Shown in pieces: positions 1 through 6,957 of a stretch of 15,419 nt of DNA. A program made the position numbers and the translations under genes. The stretch is taken from assembly GCA_002340095.1 (NCBI GenBank), contig DDKS01000031.1, forward strand, positions 1 to 15,419, read 5' to 3'. Under the pieces are notes generated by a model, which saw only the letters and a list, made by a program, of their open reading frames with translations, was not told the origin of the DNA and did not search any database. Origin of the DNA: Betaproteobacteria bacterium UBA2592 (GTDB lineage Bacteria > Pseudomonadota > Gammaproteobacteria > Burkholderiales > Rhodocyclaceae). Positions within the stretch are counted from its first letter, which is position 1; every line of letters starts with the position of its first letter.

Positions 1-21
1 ACCTTTCATGCGATTGCCCTG
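1..21. mobile_element. Terminal repeat of an ISAs1-like element lying mostly left of the window
   Basis: Bases 1-21 match the right end of the ISAs1-family remnant at 14889-14908 over 20 positions with one inserted T. Read on the minus strand both begin CAGGGCAATCGCATGAA. The match runs past the shared 14-base inverted repeat, so this looks like the right (3') end of another copy whose body lies to the left of base 1. A chance match of this length inside one 15-kb window is unlikely. The element family is inferred from the transposase fragment in the other copy. No transposase sequence is visible here. Confidence 0.6.
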
Positions 22-39
22 GAAGATGAGCTTAGCCAT
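1..39 (-). pseudogene. 5' end of an unidentified gene, apparently interrupted by an IS after codon 6
   Basis: On the minus strand an ATG at 39-37 is preceded by GGAA at 49-46, a possible ribosome binding site six bases away. The frame reads MAKLIF and then enters the terminal repeat of the ISAs1-like element exactly at codon 7 (base 21). It stays open to the window edge as QGNRMKG. Several proteobacterial FHA-domain proteins start with a similar MAKLI-type strand, so an FHA-like gene broken by the IS is one possibility, but six residues cannot establish it. The gene would lie 138 bases downstream of mrpG on the same strand. It could also be a chance start codon beside an IS end. Confidence 0.3.
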
Positions 40-130
40 GTGTCGTTCCGTGTGGAGCCGCCTTTTCCGAAAGCGCGGCTGTCTCTTTTGAGGGGAAAAC
101 CGGCCAGGAATTCCCGCAAGACCAGCCCTC

Positions 131-164
131 GACGCCGGGCGCCAGGTTTTGCGGGCTCGGCGTC
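131..164 (-). terminator. Weak inverted repeat downstream of mrpG
   Basis: A perfect 7-base inverted repeat (GACGCCG at 131-137, CGGCGTC at 158-164) with a 20-base loop begins 14 bases after the mrpG stop codon. There is no U-tract on the minus-strand transcript after it, so it is not a classical intrinsic terminator. It may stabilise the mRNA 3' end or be incidental. I see no better termination signal between mrpG and the window edge. Confidence 0.2.
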
Positions 165-177
165 GGCAGGCCGGGAG

Positions 178-582
178 TCATGCTGGGCCGGATTCTGCCG
201 GGTCTTCGGCACGGCCGTTCAGCTGATGCTCGCGGGGAGTGTCGAAGGTGCTCCAGTGCTGCCCGTTCGGGGGGGAGGGCAATTCCTGGTCCGGGTGGGT
301 GTGCAAGTAGGCTTTGGCCAGAAAATGGGCCGTGACCGGAGCGGTGAGGAACAAAAACAAGGAAATCAGCAGTTCGTGAATCGATACGGTGCCGTGCAAG
401 GCAAGGAAATGGAGCATCGAGGCGAGGAGCGCACCGCCGACACCCAGGGTGGTGGCCTTGGTCGGGGCATGCAGGCGGGTCATCAGGTCGGGCAGCTTGA
501 TCATGCCGAAAGAACCCACCAGGGCGAAACTGGCCCCGAGGACAAGCAAGCCTGTCACCAGCAGCTCATGCAGAAATCCCAT
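178..582 (-). CDS. mrpG: Mrp antiporter subunit G (MrpG/MnhG/PhaG)
   Basis: This is a small membrane subunit of the multi-subunit Mrp cation/proton antiporter and is required for complex assembly and activity. The 134-residue protein has three hydrophobic segments (about 7-30, 46-66, 69-92). It carries the family signature GMIKLPDLMTRLHAPTKATT at about 36-55 and a PVTAHFLAKAA-like motif at about 92-101 (here PVTAHFLAKAY). The last ~35 residues form a hydrophilic, low-complexity tail longer than in many homologues. The ATG at 582 lies 13 bases after the mrpF stop, and GGAGG at 591-595 (minus strand) gives it its own strong ribosome binding site. It is the last gene of the operon, and the frame ends at TGA 180-178. 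Confidence 0.93.
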   Translation of the reverse strand: MGFLHELLVTGLLVLGASFALVGSFGMIKLPDLMTRLHAPTKATTLGVGGALLASMLHFLALHGTVSIHELLISLFLFLTAPVTAHFLAKAYLHTHPDQELPSPPNGQHWSTFDTPREHQLNGRAEDPAESGPA

Positions 583-595
583 CCTCTCGTCCTCC

Positions 596-865
596 TTATT
601 CGATCACGTCGCCGCGCAGGATGAACTTGCAGTAGGCCACGGTGGAGACAAAGCCGAACATGGCAAACAGCAAGGCCGCCTCGAAGTAGTGGGTACTGCC
701 TTGTTCGATGCCGTAGATGATGATCAGGGCAATGACGTTGATCACCATGGTATCGACGGCCAGGATGCGGTCGAGCCCGGAGGGACCCACCAGCAGGCGC
801 CACAGGTTGAGTAACAAGGCGATGCAGATCGCCCCGTAGGCATAGAGCACGGCGTATTCGATCAT
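596..865 (-). CDS. mrpF: Mrp antiporter subunit F (MrpF/MnhF/PhaF)
   Basis: This 89-residue, three-helix membrane subunit of the Mrp antiporter has the length usual for the family. The family hallmark GPSGLDRILAVDTM sits at about 27-40, with acidic residues D32 and D38 next to the membrane. Hydrophobic segments lie at about 5-26, 36-53 and 61-83. The start ATG overlaps the mrpE stop in an ATGA (865-862), indicating translational coupling. AAGGAG lies about 8 bases upstream inside mrpE. Another ORF overlapping this stretch on the same strand is a frame shadow. Confidence 0.93.
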   Translation of the reverse strand: MIEYAVLYAYGAICIALLLNLWRLLVGPSGLDRILAVDTMVINVIALIIIYGIEQGSTHYFEAALLFAMFGFVSTVAYCKFILRGDVIE

Positions 866-1395
866 GCAAAGATCTCCTTGAGGCGGGACTCGTAACGGGT
901 TTTCATGTCCTGCACCGCCGCGGCCGCATCCGGTGCGTCGAGGCAGTGTACGAGCAGGCTCTTGCCGTCAGCGGCCAGATCGCAACTCACGGTGCCGGGG
1001 GTCATGGTGATCGTGCCCGCAAGGATGGTGATGGCTTCTGGATTCTGCAGTTCCAAGGGCAGCACCACCCAGCGGGTGTTGAGATTGCTGACCGGACGCA
1101 AGAGGATGATGCGGGCCACCTGCAGATTGGCCGCGATGATGTCCCAGATCACCACCAGCACATAAGCCGCCGCCTTGCCATAGCTGCGGATGTCGGGGCG
1201 ATCCGGCCAAAAGCTGGCGGTGAGGCGGGGAATGACCAGCCCCAGGCCGAGGCCGAGCACCAGTCCGCCTAGATGGAAGCCATTGATGAGGAGCATCCAG
1301 ACCAGGGTCAGGATCAGGGTCAGCAGAGGGTGGGGCACCCAGCGTTGCAGCAGGGGCCGGGTCGGGGAGTTGGGGGTGTGGGCTTGGGGCGTCAT
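862..1395 (-). CDS. mrpE: Mrp antiporter subunit E (MrpE/MnhE/PhaE)
   Basis: This 177-residue MNHE-family protein has two adjacent N-terminal membrane helices (about 23-37 and 42-60), then a further hydrophobic segment near 77-98. A soluble domain follows, containing ITMTPGTVS (TPGT at 142-145), the best conserved MrpE motif. The frame is open upstream into mrpD, but the extension to 1617 translates mrpD out of frame. I chose the ATG at 1395 because it has AGGAG five or six bases upstream and forms an ATGA overlap with the mrpD stop (1395-1392). MrpE is needed for full antiport activity and complex stability in studied systems. Confidence 0.93.
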   Translation of the reverse strand: MTPQAHTPNSPTRPLLQRWVPHPLLTLILTLVWMLLINGFHLGGLVLGLGLGLVIPRLTASFWPDRPDIRSYGKAAAYVLVVIWDIIAANLQVARIILLRPVSNLNTRWVVLPLELQNPEAITILAGTITMTPGTVSCDLAADGKSLLVHCLDAPDAAAAVQDMKTRYESRLKEIFA

Positions 1396-2924
1396 TCGAT
1401 CTCTCCTGCCGGGGGGGAGTGCGTACGGAGCACCGCTGCAATGTAGTGATCGGTACGGAAGACCTGACTTGCGGTCGCATCCAGATAGCGGCTGACTGGC
1501 CCCGCGAATACGGTAAGCGCCACCGAACCCGTCAGGAGCAGGCCCACGGCCACATGGGCGAGACTGTCGCGCGCGCCCTCCAGCGGGAAGTGGCCGGATT
1601 CCCCTGCACTTTTCCAAAACAAGGTGCTGCCAGCCCGGCCGAAGCCGACGATGGCGATGAGGGAGGTGGAAAGGATCAAGGCCCAGATCCAGAGTACTGC
1701 CGCGTGGGGGCGGGCGGCCTCGAGGATGAGGAGCTTGCCGATGAAGCCGGAAAGGGGGGGCATTCCGGTTGCGGCAATTGCGGCCAGGAAAAAAGCCCCG
1801 CCCAAAAGACTTGCCTGGCGGAAACGGGGGGCCACCGAAAGTCCGTCGGCTTGTCCGGGACGGCGCCGGGCCACCAGGTCGGCGATGAGGAAGAGCACTG
1901 CCCCGGCCAAGGTGGAATGGAGCAGGTAGTAAAGGGCGGCCGCGAGGGATTGGGGGGTAAACAGGGCGACGGCGGTAAGCAGCGTGCCCATGGAACCGAT
2001 CACCGCGAAACTGGCCAGTTGGCCCAGCCGTCGGGCTGCCAGGACTCCGACCATGCCCAGCACCAGGGTCACCAGCGCCACCGGCAGCAGCCAGGGGGCT
2101 GCCAGCCAGGCGGATTCCCCGGCTCCAGCGCCGAAAGCGAGGATGTACAGGCGGACGATGCAGTAGGCGCCCACCTTGGTCATGATGGCGAACAGGGCCG
2201 CCACTGGTGCCGGGGCATTGGCATAGGTGCCGGGCAGCCAGAAATGCACGGGCACCAGGGCGGCCTTCACCGCGAACACCAGCAGCAGGAGCAAGGCGCC
2301 GGTGTGCAGCAAAGCTTGATCGTGGGCGGCCACCTCGGGCACCCGCAGGGCGAGATCCGCCATGTTCAGGGTGCCGGTGACCGAGTAGATCATCGCCACG
2401 GCCATCAGGAACAAGGTCGAGCCTACCAGATTGACGATCACGTACTGGACCCCGGCCTTGACCCGGGCCGGGCCGCCACCATGGACCATCAGGCCGTAAG
2501 AGGCGATCAGCAGCACCTCGAAGAACACGAACAGGTTGAAGAAGTCGCCGGTCAGGAAGGCGCCATTGATACCCATCAACTGGAACTGATACAGGGCATG
2601 GAAATGCCGCCCCTGGCGGTCCGCGCCGTCGAGGGCATAGAGCAGGACGGCAAGGGCCAGACCGGCCGTGAGCACCAGCATCAGGGCCGAGAGCCGGTCC
2701 AGCACCAGCACGATGCCGAAGGGGGCGGGCCAGTTGCCCAGTTCGTAAGTCAGCACATCTCCCCCGGCGGCTGTCTGGAGCAAGCTGATCGCCAGCGCGA
2801 GGAGAGCGACACAGGAAGCGACCGAGAAAACCCGGGCGAGCACGATGTCGTGGCGCGCGCTCATTAGCAGTATCGGCGCCATCAGCGCCGGCAGTAGGAT
2901 GGGGACGATGATCCAGTGGCTCAT
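1392..2924 (-). CDS. mrpD: Mrp antiporter subunit D (MrpD/MnhD/PhaD), complex I-like antiporter subunit
   Basis: This 510-residue polytopic membrane protein is homologous to NuoL/M/N of respiratory complex I and is one of the two ion-translocating subunits of Mrp. The proton_antipo_M core carries the expected charged residues in helices: E136 in LFVFFEVLLIASYG, K220 in FAVKAALVPVHFWLP, and K250 in FAIMTKVGAYCIVR. These correspond to the glutamate and lysines of the proton path in the family. The ATG at 2924 overlaps the mrpC stop (ATGA), with GGAGG at 2936-2932 as its ribosome binding site. The gene looks intact at a normal length. A mrpD call is preferred over nuoN because of the flanking mrpC and mrpE genes. 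Confidence 0.95.
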   Translation of the reverse strand: MSHWIIVPILLPALMAPILLMSARHDIVLARVFSVASCVALLALAISLLQTAAGGDVLTYELGNWPAPFGIVLVLDRLSALMLVLTAGLALAVLLYALDGADRQGRHFHALYQFQLMGINGAFLTGDFFNLFVFFEVLLIASYGLMVHGGGPARVKAGVQYVIVNLVGSTLFLMAVAMIYSVTGTLNMADLALRVPEVAAHDQALLHTGALLLLLVFAVKAALVPVHFWLPGTYANAPAPVAALFAIMTKVGAYCIVRLYILAFGAGAGESAWLAAPWLLPVALVTLVLGMVGVLAARRLGQLASFAVIGSMGTLLTAVALFTPQSLAAALYYLLHSTLAGAVLFLIADLVARRRPGQADGLSVAPRFRQASLLGGAFFLAAIAATGMPPLSGFIGKLLILEAARPHAAVLWIWALILSTSLIAIVGFGRAGSTLFWKSAGESGHFPLEGARDSLAHVAVGLLLTGSVALTVFAGPVSRYLDATASQVFRTDHYIAAVLRTHSPPAGEIE

Positions 2925-3301
2925 CGGCTGTCCTCCAGGATACCCGGCACCGATTCGAGGTTTTCGTGCGCTACCCGGTCGGGAACGCCATCCACGTGGT
3001 CGCTGCCGCTTTCCAGGTAGCTGCGCAGGGCCATCACCACGATCACGGCGGTCATGCCGAAGGAAATGACGATGGCCGTGAGTACCAGGGCCTGGGGCAG
3101 GGGGTCGGTGTAGCCCTGGGCCGTGGCGGAAATCACGGGGGGCATGTCGATGGCCAGACGACCCGAGGCAAAGAGAAAGACATTTGTGGCATAGCTCAGC
3201 AAGGACAGTCCCAGGACGACCGGAAAGGTGCGAGCCCGGAGGATGAGATACACGCCGGCGGCCGTCATCAGGCCCACGGTGCTGGCAAGAAGGAATTCCA
3301 T
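2921..3301 (-). CDS. mrpC: Mrp antiporter subunit C (MrpC/MnhC/PhaC), NuoK-like
   Basis: This 126-residue NuoK-type subunit has three predicted membrane helices (about 3-22, 27-46 and 70-93). The family motifs are GLSLLSYATNVFLFASGR at about 32-49 and DPLPQALVLTAIVISFG at about 66-82. The roughly 30 C-terminal residues are hydrophilic, rich in acidic residues and probably cytoplasmic. It starts one base after the mrpAB stop and overlaps mrpD by four bases, placing it second in the operon. In Mrp and complex I, NuoK-like subunits form part of the central axis of charged residues linking the antiporter modules. Confidence 0.94.
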   Translation of the reverse strand: MEFLLASTVGLMTAAGVYLILRARTFPVVLGLSLLSYATNVFLFASGRLAIDMPPVISATAQGYTDPLPQALVLTAIVISFGMTAVIVVMALRSYLESGSDHVDGVPDRVAHENLESVPGILEDSR

Positions 3302-3302
3302 C

Positions 3303-6152
3303 TCACGCCTCCTGCGCTTTGTTGAGGGTGGGAGAAAGGTCCGGGTCCATCGGGGCCTCGGGTACCGGCAGGCATTCGGCGCGGCGGCCGATGCGGGAAA
3401 GGTTGGCGAGCGTCAGCATCACCGCTCCGACCACGGTCAGGAAAACACCCGTATCGAAGGCCATGGCCGAGGCCAGCTCGAATTCACCCACCAGGGGCAG
3501 GTGGAAATGGTCGAAAGTGCTGGTCAGGAAGGGGTGGTCGGCCAGCCAGGCGGCGATGCCGGTAGCCCCGGCCACCAGCACGCCGATGCCGATCAGGGCG
3601 TGGTAATCCACCTTCATGCGCTGGGCCGCCCAGCCGAAGCCGCTGGCCATGTATTGCATGATCAGGGCGATGGCCACCACCAGGCCGGCGATGAAGCCGC
3701 CGCCCGGCACGTTGTGGCCGCGCAGGAAGATGTAGGCTCCCACCATCAGGGCCAGGGGCAGCATCACCCGGGTGGCCACCACCAGCATCATCGGGTGCCG
3801 GTCACCGGAACGCTTCTGGTCGGGAACCCAGGCCGCCAGCTTGCGTCCCACGGCGCCTTGCAGGGCGCCATCGAGCAGGGCGTAGATGGTCAGGGCGGCA
3901 ATGCCCAGCACGATGATCTCGCCAAAAGTGTCGAAGCCCCGGAAATCCACCAGGATCACATTCACCACATTGGTGCCGCCGCCGGGGACCGACTTGTCCA
4001 GGTAGTAGCTGGACAGGGTTTCCGCATCCCGGGTGATCATCGCCCAGCAGGCAGCGCCCACCCCCAGGCCGGCCAGGGTGGCCAGAATGCCGTCCCGCCA
4101 CTTGCGGCCCGTGTCGCTTTCCCGCGGGGTTTCCTTGGGCAGCAGGTTGAGGGCCAGGAGCAACAGGATCACGGTCACCACTTCCACGGAAATCTGGGTC
4201 AGGGCCAGGTCCGGGGCGGAGAAATAGACGAAGCCGAGGCAGACGATCAAGCCGATCACCCCGACGGTCAGGAGCGCCACCATGCGTTGCCGGTGCAAGC
4301 GCACGACGGCCAGGCTGGCGGCTGCCAGCAGCAGCCAGCCGACGATGGCGACCGGGGTGGCCGGGAGCAGGGGGCGGCTGCCGGGGCCGTGGCTGGCCTC
4401 GAAGAAAGCGGTAAAGCCGAGCACCACGGCAGCGCCGAGCATGAAGGCCAGATGCCGTTGCAAGGAACCGTTGTGCAGACCATGGGTGAGCCTTTGGGCC
4501 AGGGCCACGGCGGCGGCAATGCAGGCCTGGAACATGGCCTTGGCCTCCGGATGGGGGGCGGTCTGCCAGGCGGCGCGCACCCCGGGGTAGCGCCACAGCA
4601 GGGTCAGGCCCAGGGCCACGGCGATGACGCTCATGAACAGCGCCGGGGTGAAGCCGTGCCAGAGGGCCAGGTGGTAGTCGGGCAGGGGGCCGCCGATCAC
4701 CGCTGCGGCCACCGTGGCCACCAGGGGCCCGGCAATGAGGGCGGGGAACAGGCCGATCAGCACCACCAGCACCACCAGCAGGGCGGGCGGGCCCCAGAGA
4801 CCGAAGGGCGGGTCGTGGGGGGGATGCGGATAGTCGTCCCGGGTCTTGCCGAAGAAGACATGGACGATGTAGCGGAAGGAATAGGCCACCGAGAACACGG
4901 CGCCCAGGGTTGCCAGCAGCGGCACCAGCCAGTCCTGGCCGAGCCAGATGGTGCGGGCGGCCTCTTCGAGCATCATTTCCTTGGAGAGGAAGCCGTTCAG
5001 AAGCGGCACCCCGGCCATGGAGGCGGCCGCCAGCAGCGCCAGGGTGCCGGTGATCGGCATCAGGGCCATCAGCCCGCCCAGGCGCTTGATGTCCCGGGTG
5101 CCGGCCTCGTGGTCGATGATGCCGGCGTTCATGAACAGGGCGGCCTTGAAGGTGGCGTGGTTGAGGATGTGGAACACCGCCGCCACGGCGGCCATGGGCG
5201 AGCCCAGGCCGAGCAGGAAGGTGATCAGGCCCAGGTGGCTGACGGTGGAAAAGGCCAGCAGTCCTTTCAGGTCATCCTTGAACAGGGCAATCCAGGCACC
5301 GATGACCATGGTGATCAGCCCGGTGGTGGCGACCAGGTAGAACCATGCATCGGTGCCGGCCAGTACCGGCCAGAGGCGGGCCATCAGGAAGAGCCCGGCC
5401 TTTACCATGGTGGCCGAGTGCAGATAGGCGGACACCGGGGTGGGGGCTGCCATGGCGTGGGGCAGCCAGAAGTGGAAGGGGAACTGGGCGCTCTTGGTGA
5501 AACAGCCGCCCAGAATCAGCAGCAGGGCCGGCAGGTAGAGCGGCGAAGCCTGGATTGCCTCCTTGTGCTGCAGGATCACGGTCAGGTCGTAGGAGCCGGC
5601 GAGGTGGCCCAGGATCATCATCCCGGCGATCATCGACAGTCCGCCGGCACCGGTGATGGTGAGGGCCATGCGCGCTCCCTGGCGGCCTTCGGGCAGGTGC
5701 TTCCAGTAGCCGATCAGGAGGAAGGAGGAAAGGCTGGTCAGCTCCCAGAAGATCAGCAGCAGGAGAATGTTGTCGGACAGCACGATGCCCACCATGGCGC
5801 CCTGGAACAGCAGCAGGTAGCTGTAGAAGCTGCCCATGGGGTCGTCCTTGGACAGGTAGAAGCGGGCATAGGTGATGATCAGGAGGCCGATGCCCAGGAT
5901 CAGGCTGGCAAAGAAGAAGCCCAGGCCGTCCAGGAAGAAATTCACGTTGAGGCCCAGCTGGGGCAGCCATGCCCAGCCCGCCTGCACCACCTCGCCACGG
6001 AACACGGCGGGGGCATGGGTCAGCAGCAGCAGGAAGGCCAGCAGGCTGACCGAGAGGGTGCTGGTGGCACAGGCATTGCGCCCGGCGCGAATCATCAGCG
6101 CAGGCAGTAAGGCCCCCAGAAAGGGCAGCATCACGATCAGGGCAAGGCTCAT
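3303..6152 (-). CDS. mrpAB: Fused Mrp antiporter subunit A/B (MrpAB/PhaAB)
   Basis: This is the largest Mrp subunit, 949 residues, with A and B fused as in group 2 systems such as PhaAB of Sinorhizobium. Residues about 65-425 form a NuoL-like antiporter domain with E137 (LIFWELTS), K220 (FTKSAQFPFHFWLP) and K251 (HSATMVKAG). The region 620-765 is the MrpA C-terminal domain, with APDLALTQISVEVVTV (E657) and GEIIVLGIAALTIYALL (E745). Residues about 785-925 are the MrpB part, with the diagnostic HNVPGGGFIAGLV at 813-825. The fusion is in one uninterrupted frame. The ATG at 6152 has only a weak ribosome binding site. It is the first operon gene, with a promoter about 80 bases upstream, and exports Na+ (possibly K+ or Li+) in exchange for H+. 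Confidence 0.95.
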   Translation of the reverse strand: MSLALIVMLPFLGALLPALMIRAGRNACATSTLSVSLLAFLLLLTHAPAVFRGEVVQAGWAWLPQLGLNVNFFLDGLGFFFASLILGIGLLIITYARFYLSKDDPMGSFYSYLLLFQGAMVGIVLSDNILLLLIFWELTSLSSFLLIGYWKHLPEGRQGARMALTITGAGGLSMIAGMMILGHLAGSYDLTVILQHKEAIQASPLYLPALLLILGGCFTKSAQFPFHFWLPHAMAAPTPVSAYLHSATMVKAGLFLMARLWPVLAGTDAWFYLVATTGLITMVIGAWIALFKDDLKGLLAFSTVSHLGLITFLLGLGSPMAAVAAVFHILNHATFKAALFMNAGIIDHEAGTRDIKRLGGLMALMPITGTLALLAAASMAGVPLLNGFLSKEMMLEEAARTIWLGQDWLVPLLATLGAVFSVAYSFRYIVHVFFGKTRDDYPHPPHDPPFGLWGPPALLVVLVVLIGLFPALIAGPLVATVAAAVIGGPLPDYHLALWHGFTPALFMSVIAVALGLTLLWRYPGVRAAWQTAPHPEAKAMFQACIAAAVALAQRLTHGLHNGSLQRHLAFMLGAAVVLGFTAFFEASHGPGSRPLLPATPVAIVGWLLLAAASLAVVRLHRQRMVALLTVGVIGLIVCLGFVYFSAPDLALTQISVEVVTVILLLLALNLLPKETPRESDTGRKWRDGILATLAGLGVGAACWAMITRDAETLSSYYLDKSVPGGGTNVVNVILVDFRGFDTFGEIIVLGIAALTIYALLDGALQGAVGRKLAAWVPDQKRSGDRHPMMLVVATRVMLPLALMVGAYIFLRGHNVPGGGFIAGLVVAIALIMQYMASGFGWAAQRMKVDYHALIGIGVLVAGATGIAAWLADHPFLTSTFDHFHLPLVGEFELASAMAFDTGVFLTVVGAVMLTLANLSRIGRRAECLPVPEAPMDPDLSPTLNKAQEA

Positions 6153-6209
6153 GGGCTAGCTATCCGTAAAACACGACGTCCGGCACGAGTACTGCTCACA
6201 TTCACGGAA

Positions 6210-6230
6210 AGCCCCGGTCAGGCCGGGGCT
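6210..6230 (-). promoter_or_regulatory. GC-rich hairpin in the mrp operon leader
   Basis: AGCCCCGG at 6210-6217 and CCGGGGCT at 6223-6230 form a perfect 8-bp stem with a 5-base loop. If transcription starts near 6232 from the promoter at 6239-6267, this hairpin would sit at the very 5' end of the mrp mRNA, about 58 bases before the mrpAB start codon. 5'-terminal stems often protect mRNAs from RppH/RNase E attack. No U-tract follows, so termination is unlikely. The role is inference. Confidence 0.4.
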
Positions 6231-6238
6231 GCGGGGCA

Positions 6239-6267
6239 GTATAAGACGGTATCGCCGGCTTTTCCAA
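6239..6267 (-). promoter_or_regulatory. Sigma70-type promoter of the mrp operon
   Basis: Read on the minus strand, a -35 TTGGAA (6267-6262) and a -10 TATACT (6244-6239) are separated by exactly 17 bases. They match the consensus at four of six and five of six positions. Predicted initiation is near 6232, giving a leader of about 80 bases before mrpAB. No operator or cation-sensing regulator site is obvious. Confidence 0.6.
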
Positions 6268-6520
6268 GCCGGGGGTTGACATATAGCCGGCAAATGCAAT
6301 TTCAGAAATTGTGGAAAACCCCTCTTTTCTTTGTGGTTATTGCATGGCTGCCGTGCAGCCCGGCCCGGAAGGGCTTTCCCGGGACGTTGCCACCTGCCTT
6401 GCCGGGTGGCGATGCTGATGGACTGTCTGGCGGGCATGTCGGCCCGTTACCCCGCCGGGAGCCGGAATGCTGCTTCCCTATCGCAACAAATCATTACATT
6501 CCGGCACTTTTGGCCTGGGG

Positions 6521-6526
6521 TAGAAT
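6521..6526 (+). promoter_or_regulatory. -10-like box immediately before ybgC
   Basis: TAGAAT lies 8 bases before the ybgC ATG, which would give a leaderless or nearly leaderless transcript. The best -35 candidate is TTCCGG at 6499-6504 (16-base spacer), which is weak. Similar boxes hug the tolB (TATAAT) and queC (TATAGT) starts in this window, which slightly supports it. An alternative start from the TTGACA at 6276-6281 would give a leader of over 200 bases. Confidence 0.35.
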
Positions 6527-6534
6527 CCCCCGCC

Positions 6535-6957
6535 ATGAAATACGCACCCAAAGCCAACGCCTTCGGCATTTCCGTGCGGGTCTATTACGAGGACACGGAT
6601 GCGGGGGGTGTGGTCTATTACGCCAATTACCTGAAATTCTTCGAGCGCTGTCGCACCGAATGGATGCGCACCCTCGGGCACGACCAGTCGCAACTGGCCC
6701 GGGAGCACGCCATCCTGTTCGTGGTCAAGAGCGTCCATGCCGAATACCTGCGTCCGGCCCGGCTCGATGACCTGCTCAGTGTGGGGCTGGAGGTGGAGAA
6801 GCTGGGCCGTGCCCAGGTGGTGTTCCGCCAGCACGTGCGCCGGGGCGACGAGGAACTGGTGAGCGGCACCGTGCAGATCGTCTGTGTCGATCCCCTGAAG
6901 ATGAAAACAACCGCCATCCCTGACTGGCTGCGTCAGAAACTGGAGTCCCTGCAATGA
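6535..6957 (+). CDS. ybgC: Acyl-CoA thioesterase YbgC, Tol-Pal associated
   Basis: This 140-residue hot-dog-fold thioesterase of the YbgC/4HBT family hydrolyses short-chain acyl-CoA in studied members and is linked to phospholipid metabolism. It carries the active-site motif YYEDTDAGGVVYYANYLKFF at 17-36. D22 is the catalytic aspartate equivalent to D18 of Escherichia coli YbgC, and a tyrosine (Y29) stands where the E. coli enzyme has histidine, as in many homologues. I chose the ATG at 6535 because the alignment begins there. The longer open frame from 6331 adds 68 residues unlike the family. It opens the Tol-Pal operon, and its stop overlaps the tolQ start (ATGA, 6954-6957). Confidence 0.93.
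   Translation: MKYAPKANAFGISVRVYYEDTDAGGVVYYANYLKFFERCRTEWMRTLGHDQSQLAREHAILFVVKSVHAEYLRPARLDDLLSVGLEVEKLGRAQVVFRQHVRRGDEELVSGTVQIVCVDPLKMKTTAIPDWLRQKLESLQ

Larger units (their letters stand above)
6153..6534. other. Divergent intergenic region between the mrp and tol-pal operons
   Basis: These 382 bases hold no gene I can support. An in-frame open extension upstream of ybgC (from 6331) lacks a ribosome binding site and has no family resemblance. What is visible: the minus-strand mrp promoter (6239-6267), a hairpin in its leader (6210-6230), and a perfect plus-strand TTGACA at 6276-6281. No good -10 lies at the right distance from that TTGACA; ATTTCA at 6299-6304 is the 17-base-spaced hexamer. 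A second inverted repeat with one bulge lies at 6364-6383. A TAGAAT box sits just before ybgC. The local AT content is highest around 6280-6350, as expected for a promoter region. Confidence 0.7.

Noticed and set aside
1396..1617. A 74-residue N-terminal extension of mrpE
   Set aside because: It overlaps the mrpD C-terminus in another frame. The ATG at 1395 has a good ribosome binding site and a coupled ATGA overlap.
3228..6110. A 960-codon open frame on the plus strand opposite mrpAB
   Set aside because: It is antisense to a clear Mrp subunit. Its translation is a Gly/Gln/His-rich string with no domain or hydrophobic pattern, as expected from high-GC codon bias on the opposite strand.
6331..6534. 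A 68-residue N-terminal extension of ybgC
   Set aside because: The added residues show no resemblance to YbgC, there is no ribosome binding site, and the family N-terminus fits the ATG at 6535.
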